Assembly (NCBI RefSeq): GCF_003339505.1
Contig: NZ_QPIW01000007.1
Span: 62,001 to 126,000, forward strand
Reading direction: 5' to 3'
DNA length: 64,000 nucleotides
From: Runella aurantiaca
Lineage (GTDB): Bacteria > Bacteroidota > Bacteroidia > Cytophagales > Spirosomataceae
Program-made: the position numbers and the translations under genes
Shown: piece by piece, positions 8,831 through 16,769 of the stretch
How positions within the stretch are numbered: position 1 is the stretch's first letter
Layout: each line of letters starts with the position of its first letter
The notes under the pieces: model-generated
What the model was told of the DNA's origin: nothing
What the model saw: only the letters and a program-made list of their open reading frames with translations
The model's database searches: none

Positions 8831-11476
8831 TTAGAACGAAAAACGCACTCGCTGAAGCATCTGCATAGGGCGTAGCTGATAGCTTGATTCAAGATACGAG
8901 AAAGCACTGGTTGAAACCAACGAAAGTTGGGAGGTATTCCAGATATTATTCCAAGCCGTTTCAAAATCAATTTTTCGCTTTTGCCAAGTAAAGCGTATTA
9001 TCAAATCGCTGAAAAGTGTATGATTGCTTTTAGCCACCAATCTATTGACATAATACTCATTTTTGAAGCCAACGTGCAGATTTCGAGCAGGATATAGACT
9101 AAGGTTAAACTGGTGCTGCTGTTGGGAAGTGGGTGGATATGTACGTTTATTGACTTGATTCAAAAAGTCCATTTTTTTGTAACGATACTCCCAATCCGCC
9201 CATTTGGCTACTTTGCCATCTAGTCGAAAACCATAGGTCGTATTTTGGTTTCTGACGGTAGCAGCCACGCCATTTATAATCTGCGGCCGCTCTGTTTGCA
9301 CGAATTGACCTTCGAGGGTGAATTGGGTGCTTAGTTCAGTAAAATATTTACTCACCTGCGCCATAAACACATCATTGATGGCTCGGTTGGACGATTCCAA
9401 CGCATAGCTTTCGGCGGCACCGTTGGCATTGAGTTGTGTCCTGTAAAGTAAATTGTTGTCTATCAATCGCTTGGAGTAAGAGGCATGTCCAAAAATCGAG
9501 GCAACAGGATTGCGATAACTGGCGTTCAGCCTACCTCCGTGCGAAACATTGGCAGGCAATGGCGCGTTGCGGCGTTCGATGTTTCGATACGTACGGAGCA
9601 AATACCCGTAAAAAACATTGTCTATTTCGCCAAAAGTATTTTGTCGGTCTATCGTCGTCGAGAGGGTCCAAAAAGGCGTGGCCTCGTAGCTGGTATTGAG
9701 ACGAGGCTCAAACGTAAACTGTTGCCTCCGTTGTTGCTGTTGTAGGGGCGTATCTCGTATCGAAAAATCGTAAAAATTCAGTGGCGAATTGAGCGTTATG
9801 CGCCACTTGTTTCTACGATACTGGGTTTGTAATTTGGCATAAGCGTGTATTTTTCCCCAGTCCAACTGATTTTCAAAAGTGCCACCGACAAGTTCTAATA
9901 CCTCCTCCCCATCACCCCGCGCTATCTGGCTTTGCAAGCGTTGGTTTTCTACCTGAAAACCAACTTGTGGCGACACCGAAAAGCCTCTCGCAAGCCCCTT
10001 CGTGAGGCTAACCATGTTGTGCGTAAAAAAACTACGTAAAGTTACCTCTTGACTTAATCTATTGTAGGGTAAGTTGTTATTAATCAGTCCTAAAAACGGC
10101 CCAGGCGTAACGGATAGTGACTGTGGTGCGTTTTGCAAACTCATAAAAGACTGCAACGTAAGTACCTGCTTTTTGATTTTGAAAATATCTTTCAAATGAT
10201 TGGAAAGGGCATAAAATGGGCTACTCACGCGCTGCGTCAGAGGATTACCATTGAGCAAAAGTAGCCCCGTTTCGCTGTCCCATTGCCGCTTAAACGAAAA
10301 CTGATTTTTGAAATATTGACCTCTGTCGTTTTTTTGAAGTGCAAAACTCCCTTCTAATGTCCTGAAAGCAAATCCATTACGTTTTTCTTCTAAGATATTA
10401 ATGGTATCCGTAGGTGTATAATTTATAGTCTGAGTTCGGCCTATTTGTAGCTGGTGGTCGTTTAGGTAAGATAGGTTGACGCGAAACTCGTAGCCTTTCG
10501 GGAGTTTTTTTAAGAAATTAATCGTTCCCAAATGCGCTTTGTTGTCAAGCCAGCGCGTGTCAGAAAAAGTCGGTGCTGCCAGTGGCATTACACGCGCCCA
10601 TACTATCTTGGCAGGCTCTTTTTCAAATGGATTGAGCACATCTTCTATCGTCAGCGTTTTGATCTGACGGCCTATATTCTGCCCGATATTGTTTGTTTGG
10701 TAAGAGGCTATCAACTGCTGGCCGCGTGTAAAAAGCATCGGAGTAACGTTGGCCTCCCACAAAAACGGGCTTGCTCCTACGCCCACACGGGCGGTACCGG
10801 TAGTGGTTATTTTGTTTTTGAGACGGATGTTGAGGGCAGCATTTTCAGAAAACACCAAACTATCAAGCATACGCACAGGCTGGTGGTTTTCCAAAATCTC
10901 TACCCGCGACACGGCATCAGCAGGTAGGTTTTCATTGGCCAAGTTATAACGGCCATCCAATAAATCTAGCCCTTCAATGTAGTATTTGTTGATGGCTTTG
11001 CCTTGGTACAAAATTTTACCGTCGGGCTGTACTTCTACACCTGGTAGCCGCCTAATGACATCACCAATGGCGCGGTCTGACTGGGTTTTGAAGGCATTAA
11101 CCGAGTACGAGAGCGTATCGCCACTACGCGTAATGGGCTTCTCTTTTACTACAACTTCTTTGAGTTTGATTTCCTGCTCCGACAGTTCAAAATTTACTTC
11201 TTGCGTTTTATTTAACACGGTGCGTTGTTGCGTGGCATAGCCCAGCCGATACACTTTCAATACTAGCGTATCAGCCATCGACTTGACTGGAATCGAATAA
11301 AAGCCCGATTTATCTGCAATTGCAAATGCCAAAATAGCCGACGAGCGCGGCACATGAAGCGTAATATTTGTACTGGCAAGAGGTATTTGATTGGCTTGGG
11401 TAATTTTGCCCGTTATAACAACCTGCCCGAAAGCACTGTTCAATACCAATAGCCCCAAAACCCACCAATGCTTCAT
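8831..11476 (-). CDS. TonB-dependent receptor-like outer-membrane protein with carboxypeptidase-regulatory domain (GLPGLI-linked)
   Basis: The 881-residue protein has a signal peptide (cleavage near FGQ, residue 17-18). Residues about 19-100 form a CarboxypepD_reg-like Ig domain (GKITQANQIPLASTNITLHV). A plug-like region at about 110-220 includes GDVIRRLPGVEVQPDGKILY and INKYYIEGLDLLDGRYNL. The rest is a long barrel ending in QRVRFSF with a terminal Phe. It differs from SusC in lacking its usual TonB-box/plug wording; such proteins are regularly found beside GLPGLI genes. Its start is 2 nt from the upstream GLPGLI stop, so both are co-transcribed. The cargo is unknown; the small peptide gene in the same unit is a candidate partner. 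Confidence 0.82.
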   Translation of the reverse strand: MKHWWVLGLLVLNSAFGQVVITGKITQANQIPLASTNITLHVPRSSAILAFAIADKSGFYSIPVKSMADTLVLKVYRLGYATQQRTVLNKTQEVNFELSEQEIKLKEVVVKEKPITRSGDTLSYSVNAFKTQSDRAIGDVIRRLPGVEVQPDGKILYQGKAINKYYIEGLDLLDGRYNLANENLPADAVSRVEILENHQPVRMLDSLVFSENAALNIRLKNKITTTGTARVGVGASPFLWEANVTPMLFTRGQQLIASYQTNNIGQNIGRQIKTLTIEDVLNPFEKEPAKIVWARVMPLAAPTFSDTRWLDNKAHLGTINFLKKLPKGYEFRVNLSYLNDHQLQIGRTQTINYTPTDTINILEEKRNGFAFRTLEGSFALQKNDRGQYFKNQFSFKRQWDSETGLLLLNGNPLTQRVSSPFYALSNHLKDIFKIKKQVLTLQSFMSLQNAPQSLSVTPGPFLGLINNNLPYNRLSQEVTLRSFFTHNMVSLTKGLARGFSVSPQVGFQVENQRLQSQIARGDGEEVLELVGGTFENQLDWGKIHAYAKLQTQYRRNKWRITLNSPLNFYDFSIRDTPLQQQQRRQQFTFEPRLNTSYEATPFWTLSTTIDRQNTFGEIDNVFYGYLLRTYRNIERRNAPLPANVSHGGRLNASYRNPVASIFGHASYSKRLIDNNLLYRTQLNANGAAESYALESSNRAINDVFMAQVSKYFTELSTQFTLEGQFVQTERPQIINGVAATVRNQNTTYGFRLDGKVAKWADWEYRYKKMDFLNQVNKRTYPPTSQQQHQFNLSLYPARNLHVGFKNEYYVNRLVAKSNHTLFSDLIIRFTWQKRKIDFETAWNNIWNTSQLSLVSTSAFSYLESSYQLRPMQMLQRVRFSF

Positions 11477-11478
11477 AC

Positions 11479-12324
11479 TTAAGGTTTTAATTCGAGGGGG
11501 TTGTTATCCCAACTGCGGTCGACTCTGGCCTCGCTGGCGGGTTTGGTTACCCCATCTGGTGTAGTGACGGTAGCATTTTTAAAATTACGGCCGGTTCTAC
11601 GTCTTATGTACTCGTATCTATCTTTTCTAAACTCAGTTCGTAGCGAAAATACCTTTGCTCGGTCAGTTGGCACAGGTGCTGAATTCATATAAACAGGCTT
11701 GTACGTTCTTTCTATTTTATCTTCTTGAAAGCTTTGCATTACAAATACGTAATGGTTACGCACGTCGTTGAGTTTTACAATCAATCCTGGCAAACCTTTG
11801 AACACGTAAGGGCCGTCAGAAATGGGGATGTCGGTCGTAAACCAAGCCTCATAGTCTCGACCAGCGTAATGGGTGGTTGCTTTGGTGCAAAAATAACCCA
11901 CTATACTGTCTTGTTGCGCCAGAATTTTCCAATCTAATGTATTTATAGGATAGATAAATCGGTCGGTACTGAGGGATTCGTGAACCATGGTCTCTGCTTT
12001 GGTATATTCTTTACAAACAAAATATCTAAAGTTAGTCTTAAATCTATACTCACTATCCATTTGAATATTTTGAGGCAGAACACCTTTATTCACCAAATCT
12101 TTAATAGAATCACTCTTGAAGCGACCTTCTGACCCAAATATTGACGACTCTCCTTTGTTCAAGTAAAGAAAGAAAGTCTCAGAGCCAACGCGTTTTCTAT
12201 TGGTTGAATCGGGCTGATAAACAAGACTATAACTCACCTTATACGCTTTTGGCGGTACAGTTTGAAATACACAAAACAAAGAAAATAATACAATTTGAAA
12301 ATATACCGTTGGGAGATGATTCAT
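11479..12324 (-). CDS. GLPGLI family secreted protein (copy 1)
   Basis: This 281-residue exported protein carries the family motif in SDGPYVFKGLPGLIVKLNDV. GLPGLI proteins are common in Bacteroidetes, lie beside TonB-type receptors and have no proven function. The N-terminus (LPTVYFQIVLFSLFCVFQ) is a signal peptide. The ATG at 12324 is preferred over an in-frame TTG at 12333. A YKVSYSLVYQPDS strand and a YEAWFTTDIPISDGPY block before the motif are shared with the next upstream gene, so the two are paralogues. It lies 2 nt upstream of the receptor gene and 44 nt downstream of copy 2. The C-terminal tail is rich in Arg. Confidence 0.9.
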   Translation of the reverse strand: MNHLPTVYFQIVLFSLFCVFQTVPPKAYKVSYSLVYQPDSTNRKRVGSETFFLYLNKGESSIFGSEGRFKSDSIKDLVNKGVLPQNIQMDSEYRFKTNFRYFVCKEYTKAETMVHESLSTDRFIYPINTLDWKILAQQDSIVGYFCTKATTHYAGRDYEAWFTTDIPISDGPYVFKGLPGLIVKLNDVRNHYVFVMQSFQEDKIERTYKPVYMNSAPVPTDRAKVFSLRTEFRKDRYEYIRRRTGRNFKNATVTTPDGVTKPASEARVDRSWDNNPLELKP

Positions 12325-12368
12325 ACAAAGCAATTAACTATGACATGGGGAGTTAAAACAACGTAAAG

Positions 12369-13169
12369 CTAATATTTTTCTATTGGGTTAACCTGTTTTT
12401 CTTTTAGCTGACTTTCAGCCTCTGCGCCATTAAAATTCCCTACTCTGAATCCCCCTTGTTCTAATGTTTTTAAAGGATTTTTAAGACTCTCTTTTTTAAG
12501 ACTCTTGTATTTATCGAAAGAAACATTGAATAATCGATTTGCTTGTGATAACGTTGGTAAGGTTTCCATTACGTATTTTTCTAAACTTTCAAGACTGAAA
12601 ATGTAATGTTTTTCCGAATCATAGACCTGAACAATAAGCCCAGGTAATCCCCAAAATTTATATGGACCGTCAGAAATTGGTATTTCAGTAGTATACCAAG
12701 CTGTATAATTTCGCCCTTCGTAAGTAGTATTAGCTTTTTGACACATATATTTCTGTATTGTTAATGTATCTGGCTGAGGTGACCAAATCAATTCATTTGC
12801 CTGAGTGTAGAAATAACTATCTACTCCGATTTTATCAATAACTTGTAATGTTTTATCTGCATATTGTTTCGATACAAAACTCTGAAACCCTGTTTTAGGA
12901 TATCTGTTGTTCATAACTTCTTGTGGGGTGATTTTTTGTTCTCGAATCAATCTTCTGATGGAATCCTGTTTGAACAAATTTTCGGTGCCATATATTGAAC
13001 TTCTGGCTTTTTCAATTACTAAAAAAGCTAATTCTGTCTTTGTAATTTTAGAAATGAGTTCTGGAATGTAAGTCACACGGTACGTTACTTTATATTTATC
13101 AATAGTTTGACAAAAGGCCACGGAATAAGTTATCCAGATTAAAAACACAATAAATATTCTATCTTTCAT
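12369..13169 (-). CDS. GLPGLI family secreted protein (copy 2)
   Basis: A 266-residue paralogue of the preceding entry, with ISDGPYKFWGLPGLIVQVYD as the diagnostic block and a signal peptide (MKDRIFIVFLIWITYSVAFC). The ATG at 13169 is chosen because the hydrophobic signal follows it directly; a longer in-frame reading from 13217 would bury the signal. The DNA is visibly richer in A and T than the receptor gene, which may reflect acquisition. It lies between the Cys-peptide gene and copy 1 on the same strand, so all four genes probably form one transcript. The function of the family is unknown. Confidence 0.9.
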   Translation of the reverse strand: MKDRIFIVFLIWITYSVAFCQTIDKYKVTYRVTYIPELISKITKTELAFLVIEKARSSIYGTENLFKQDSIRRLIREQKITPQEVMNNRYPKTGFQSFVSKQYADKTLQVIDKIGVDSYFYTQANELIWSPQPDTLTIQKYMCQKANTTYEGRNYTAWYTTEIPISDGPYKFWGLPGLIVQVYDSEKHYIFSLESLEKYVMETLPTLSQANRLFNVSFDKYKSLKKESLKNPLKTLEQGGFRVGNFNGAEAESQLKEKQVNPIEKY

Positions 13170-13266
13170 AATATTTGGTAGAAAGTATCCAATACATACA
13201 TCGATAAAAACAATCAATGTATATATTGGATTACGTTGTTATTGTAATTGACTTATGAGCACGGGT

Positions 13267-13533
13267 CTATCCACCACAGTAAGCGTCCTCTAATTGATAC
13301 CACATATCCACAACTTCCTCAGCAGTAGGAGTGCCACTCCAAGTACCGCAGACGGTACCGCAACTTAGGCCGAAGCATTCAAACGCAGGATCTTCTGCTG
13401 GAACACTCGTGGATTTATTTTCTACCTCAGAGAATACTGTTTGATTACTTTTTTCTTTTTCCTCCCCTACTTCACCCGCATAGCTAAAAGCAAATGTAAG
13501 TAACAACGCACCGGTCAACAATACTTTTTTCAT
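13267..13533 (-). CDS. small secreted cysteine peptide, unknown family
   Basis: The 88-residue product starts at ATG 13533 with a clear Sec-type signal peptide (MKKVLLTGALLLTFAFSYAG). The mature part is acidic with a Ser/Glu-rich stretch, then a compact Cys segment FECFGLSCGTVCGTWSG, and ends DAYCGG: four Cys in about 65 residues. There is no double-Gly leader and no modification enzyme nearby, so it is not an obvious RiPP precursor. It is the first gene of the GLPGLI/receptor unit, facing a divergent XRE regulator. I infer an exported peptide handled by the neighbouring proteins; nothing in the sequence proves that. Confidence 0.72.
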   Translation of the reverse strand: MKKVLLTGALLLTFAFSYAGEVGEEKEKSNQTVFSEVENKSTSVPAEDPAFECFGLSCGTVCGTWSGTPTAEEVVDMWYQLEDAYCGG

Positions 13534-13873
13534 AAAATGTAAGGAGTTTATGTTGTTTAAAAATTGATTTTCCCAATGCCTTTCATAGCTCGGCCGCGCA
13601 TGAGCTGCATTGGTTGGCACAAATCTCTAAAACCTGTTTTTAAAAAACTACCACTTTTAGTTGTATTTTATAAAGAAAGAAATAAATTTTTCGTATTAAA
13701 ACGGAGGTTCTAATTAATTAGGTACAATACAAAGAGTATAAATACTAAAAAAAACACGTATTTATACGTAGTGACAAGTGTTTGCATTGTAAGTCTAATT
13801 AGTTGAAGTGATATAAAAGCAAATAGATTAAGTATATCAAAGTAATGCCAATTAGATCTAAAATTTTAGACTC
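13534..13873. promoter_or_regulatory. 340-bp AT-rich divergent control region between Cys peptide and XRE regulator
   Basis: This region must hold promoters for both directions. It contains a perfect 10-bp inverted repeat at 13736-13767 (listed separately), a 12-bp palindrome CTAATTAATTAG at 13710-13721 and a related CTAATTAG at 13795-13802. These are plausible regulator-binding sites. I see no gene here; the reading frame upstream of the peptide signal does not look coding. Confidence 0.55.
13736..13767. repeat. inverted repeat, candidate operator for the XRE regulator
   Basis: GTATAAATAC at 13736-13745 and its exact reverse complement GTATTTATAC at 13758-13767, with a 12-nt spacer (centre to centre 22 bp, about two helical turns). 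It lies between the divergent peptide and XRE genes, where an autoregulator would bind. Confidence 0.5.
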
Positions 13874-14164
13874 ATGTCAACCTTACAAAACTTAGCCAAC
13901 TTTAACATTGGAAAGCTTCGCAAGGAGAAAAAGTTCTCGCGTGAAGATATGGCACATCATTTAGACATCAGTCTTGAAGCCTACCGTAAAATAGAAAATG
14001 GGACAACCAACATGAATCTCGATAGGCTGGAGCAAATCTGTGAAGTTTTAGAAATCGATATTTTTAAAATACTTGCGCCGCACCCAGAAAAATATAGCCT
14101 GAGTGAAGTAAACGACCAAGGCATGGGCACCAACATATATACAGTAAATCACGGACAAGACTAA
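13874..14164 (+). CDS. XRE-family helix-turn-helix regulator
   Basis: A 96-residue DNA-binding protein. Residues about 12-66 form an HTH_XRE domain (IGKLRKEKKFSREDMAHHLD, then ISLEAYRKIENGTTNMNLDRL and QICEVLEIDIFKIL). The remaining 30 residues are a short polar tail with no recognisable sensor domain. It is divergent from the Cys-peptide/GLPGLI/receptor unit and separated by the repeat-containing control region, so it probably regulates that unit. It is the last gene before the right direct repeat. A phage-type repressor origin is possible, but there are no phage genes nearby. Confidence 0.88.
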   Translation: MSTLQNLANFNIGKLRKEKKFSREDMAHHLDISLEAYRKIENGTTNMNLDRLEQICEVLEIDIFKILAPHPEKYSLSEVNDQGMGTNIYTVNHGQD

Positions 14165-14218
14165 AATCTTGAAACCAGGACAGGCAAATAGAAGAAAATT
14201 TAAAACTACAAACTCTGC

Positions 14219-15505
14219 TTAATCCCTTACCGCGCCTGTGCGCCATGCTTCCACCATTGGATACCAAATGGGCTGGTATTCTACATAGCGTTGGAGCTCA
14301 TAGTGGTCTTCCACAAATTGATTGGCCCGACGATTAAAAGTGAAGTTAATTTCGGAAAAATTGGCGCGCTGTGAGTACACCCATACTTCGCGATCCTTGC
14401 TGCGCTGCACACGGTCGGGCGGTCCCATCACAATAAAAATCATTCCTTTGTCCGTTTTCCAACCTTCTTTATACGTAGTAAAAAGTCGATTGGCTTCTTC
14501 CACGCGGTTATAAAATACGCTTATGGTACGCTTGGCCAAATCGGTGTTGCCATTCATCAACGAAAGCCAATACCGATCCAGCGATTTTTTAGCGTCTTTT
14601 GTCCCTAGGAGTTCGTTGATTTCCTGATTCTGACTCATATACATCACAGGCCGAACCAACTCAACAGGGCGGGTCATTTTAGGAAAACGTTTATTACTTA
14701 CCACCAATCCGATACCCGTGGCGTCGGTGGTGTCTTCGGTCATATAATACAAGCCCTCCTCTTTAAACGTAAGCGGCATACTGGTATTAATGATGAAAGT
14801 TGTATCAATGCCCAACGTACGAGGTGCGTTGCGCGGCGTAGTATTCATCGGCGACGAGGCCGCCTCGAAATCATGGTTATAGCGCATGACGTACAGCGGC
14901 TTCACGGTCTTTTTGATGTCTTTGATGAGCAATGTGTCGTTTACGTTGACATAATTTTGGAGCATCACGACTTGACCTGTTCGCTCAAACAACGCAAAGC
15001 GGTCGCTGAGTTTGGGGGCGTTGAACCGAACTGCCAAATCGTTGAGCACCTTTTTGGTCGTTCCAATTTCCGATATTTCGGCCAACATAACGGCCGTAGC
15101 GTGATTTACTGGCCTTTTCACGTCAAACCGAATCATAAATTTGGTGGCACTGAGCTGCACCACATTCTGCTCATTGAGAGGGATATTGCCGTAACCTAGT
15201 CGCTCGCGAGACGCAAAATCAGGATACAGCACGTAGTTAAGGGTAAATTTATCCGTAAAATCTTTCCAACGGACGGGGATATTATTGGGTTTGCTCAAAT
15301 CAACCCGCATAAAAATAGCGACCGAGTTGGTATCCTTGCTCAAAAATTTACTTTTAATGCCTAAGATGGTCACGTCGTCTACCCCACTAGCGGCGGCAGT
15401 CGTTTGAGCATCACCTTTGCGTTTTTTGGTTTTAGAAGTTTGCTGTGCCTCACTAAAAGTGCCGACAGCAATTAAAAAAAATAAAATCAGGCCAATGCGA
15501 TTCAT
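14219..15505 (-). CDS. GWxTD domain-containing exported protein
   Basis: The 428-residue protein has a signal peptide (ILFFLIAVGTFSEAQ). The C-terminal third carries the family motif in GWKTDKGMIFIVMGPPDRVQ near residue 345 and the following EVWVY block. GWxTD proteins are found in Bacteroidetes and acidobacteria; their role is unknown, with envelope-associated function likely. The last 12 residues, MVEAWRTGAVRD, lie inside the right 39-bp direct repeat. They are encoded again at 8778-8816, so the 3' end appears to have been used as an insertion site that rebuilt the gene. The stop is TAA here and TGA in the detached copy. Confidence 0.9.
   Translation of the reverse strand: MNRIGLILFFLIAVGTFSEAQQTSKTKKRKGDAQTTAAASGVDDVTILGIKSKFLSKDTNSVAIFMRVDLSKPNNIPVRWKDFTDKFTLNYVLYPDFASRERLGYGNIPLNEQNVVQLSATKFMIRFDVKRPVNHATAVMLAEISEIGTTKKVLNDLAVRFNAPKLSDRFALFERTGQVVMLQNYVNVNDTLLIKDIKKTVKPLYVMRYNHDFEAASSPMNTTPRNAPRTLGIDTTFIINTSMPLTFKEEGLYYMTEDTTDATGIGLVVSNKRFPKMTRPVELVRPVMYMSQNQEINELLGTKDAKKSLDRYWLSLMNGNTDLAKRTISVFYNRVEEANRLFTTYKEGWKTDKGMIFIVMGPPDRVQRSKDREVWVYSQRANFSEINFTFNRRANQFVEDHYELQRYVEYQPIWYPMVEAWRTGAVRD
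14221..14259. repeat. 39-bp direct repeat, right copy (3' end of GWxTD gene)
   Basis: Matches 8778-8816 in 38 of 39 positions in the same orientation. It is the functional copy: it encodes the last residues of the GWxTD protein, with the first base of the repeat being the last base of the stop codon read on the plus strand. Confidence 0.85.
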
Positions 15506-15600
15506 CCTGTGAGTGTGTTAAACCACTTGAATTGATAAAGAAGCGGTATAGGTTTACTTACCTAAAAACGTAAAAATCCACGTAATAGCGTACAATCCGT

Positions 15601-15915
15601 TTATTTTTTCATCGAACTGATTTTATCTAAATCAGTAGTTTGATAATGTCGGTACACTTTCAGAATAATAGCCAAAGCAACGGCCGATTCGGCGGCAGCA
15701 ACAACCATTACAAACAAGGCAAAAAGTTGGCCTTCAAGCCGTAAAGGGTCATATTGCGAAAAAGCTACTAAATTGAGATTGACCGCATTTAAAATTAATT
15801 CAACGCCAATCAGCACCGCAATGGCATTACGTTTGGTAATCATGACCGCAAGTCCAATGCTGAACAATGCCGCCGCAACGATAAGGAAATAGTGTATCGG
15901 AACAATTGGTTGCAT
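15601..15915 (-). CDS. nuoK: NADH-quinone oxidoreductase subunit K
   Basis: NuoK is a proton-pumping membrane subunit of complex I. The 104-residue product has three membrane segments and the conserved acidic residues, in VLIGVELILNAVNLNLVAFS and VVAAAESAVALAIILKVYRH. The start MQPIVPIHYFLIVAAALFSIG is typical. It stands alone on the minus strand downstream of a GntR gene in the other direction; nuoJ and nuoL are not adjacent. nuoA is also alone, about 12.5 kb away, so complex I genes in this chromosome are at least partly dispersed. Confidence 0.94.
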   Translation of the reverse strand: MQPIVPIHYFLIVAAALFSIGLAVMITKRNAIAVLIGVELILNAVNLNLVAFSQYDPLRLEGQLFALFVMVVAAAESAVALAIILKVYRHYQTTDLDKISSMKK

Positions 15916-15952
15916 GATGCAATGTTAAGAAAAATATTCAAAAAAGAGGCGC

Positions 15953-15960
15953 TATTTTTG
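15953..15960 (+). promoter_or_regulatory. candidate -7 promoter element for the GntR gene
   Basis: TATTTTTG fits TAnnTTTG and ends 23 nt before the GntR ATG, in the gap between the divergent nuoK and GntR genes. No clear -33 element. Confidence 0.4.
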
Positions 15961-15983
15961 CCTTATTAAAAAACCATCCGTCA

Positions 15984-16712
15984 ATGTCTGAAGTACCTGC
16001 CCGCCTCCCCCATTATCAACATTTGTACGAAACCTTACGCCAACAACTCATTAAAGGCGTCTATGAAATCGGGAGTTTGTTGCCTTCTGAAAAAGAACTA
16101 CAACAAACCTACAATCTAACCCAACCCACTATCCGTCAGGCGCTTTCGATGTTGGCCGAAGAAGGATTTATCAAGAAATACCAAGGAAAAGGAAGCATCG
16201 TTCAACCGCTTCCCGTGGGTTTGGGGATGCTTTCGATTCAAGCACATTATCCAAACCCTTTGCATAAAGAACTCAAAGAGGAAGACATCAGAACCGAAAT
16301 TCTGAAAAAACCTCAATTGATGCCTTTTCCAATCGATTTTTTGTTTGCGCCCATCCATCCAAATGAGCCATTTTATTATTTTGAGCGCTTACGATTGGTC
16401 AACAAAGAGGTGATTTTTTTTGAGAGGCTGGCTTTCCCAGCGGCAGAAGTTCCTGATTTTCATAAACAAAAATTAGAAAATCGCTCCCTTTTTGGCGTCT
16501 TTCGGAGTCGGTACAATATTATCGTAAAAGGTGGAGAAGAAAAAGTTTGGGCTACTGCCGCTCAAGCTCCCTTAACCGATATAATGCGTGTTGCGGAGCA
16601 TACCCCCGTGCTTCGTCTCGAAAAATGCATCGAGACCAACCGTCCTCATTTTACCATCTATTCCTCTTTATATGCGTGTACGGATACTTATTTGTTGAAA
16701 GGAAGATTTTGA
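15984..16712 (+). CDS. GntR-family transcriptional regulator with UTRA ligand domain (HutC subfamily)
   Basis: The 242-residue protein has a winged-helix domain at about residues 10-75 (GSLLPSEKELQQTYNLTQPT, then IRQALSMLAEEGFIKKYQGK). A UTRA-type sensor fold of about 150 residues follows, with the FYYFERLRLVNKEVIFFERL strand pattern and a VLRLEKCIETN block. Regulators of this class respond to small metabolites and usually control a neighbouring gene. The PhyH oxygenase starts 58 nt after its stop and has its own promoter, so it is the obvious candidate target. The effector cannot be read from the sequence. Confidence 0.9.
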   Translation: MSEVPARLPHYQHLYETLRQQLIKGVYEIGSLLPSEKELQQTYNLTQPTIRQALSMLAEEGFIKKYQGKGSIVQPLPVGLGMLSIQAHYPNPLHKELKEEDIRTEILKKPQLMPFPIDFLFAPIHPNEPFYYFERLRLVNKEVIFFERLAFPAAEVPDFHKQKLENRSLFGVFRSRYNIIVKGGEEKVWATAAQAPLTDIMRVAEHTPVLRLEKCIETNRPHFTIYSSLYACTDTYLLKGRF

Positions 16713-16739
16713 TAATCCCTTTGAATCCTGATATATTTG
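16708..16739 (+). promoter_or_regulatory. Bacteroidetes-type promoter for the 16770 PhyH gene
   Basis: TTTG at 16708-16711, a 20-nt spacer and TATATTTG at 16732-16739. The -33 element overlaps the GntR stop codon. The ATG at 16770 lies 31 nt beyond, whereas an in-frame TTG at 16737 would fall inside the -7 box; this decides the start. Confidence 0.6.
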
Positions 16740-16769
16740 GGAAACAATCATTTAACTTTCCTCTTTGCC

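Noticed and set aside
8776-8970. Short minus-strand reading frame ending in MVEAWRTGAIRD
   Set aside because: It is an out-of-frame shadow of the receptor gene that runs into the left direct repeat; only the last part is meaningful, as the duplicated GWxTD end.
13267-13533. Lanthipeptide or other RiPP precursor
   Set aside because: It has a Sec signal rather than a double-Gly leader, and no modification or dedicated ABC-exporter gene is nearby.
13534-13620. Longer reading of the Cys peptide starting 29 codons upstream
   Set aside because: It would place the signal peptide internally; the ATG at 13533 directly precedes a normal Sec signal.
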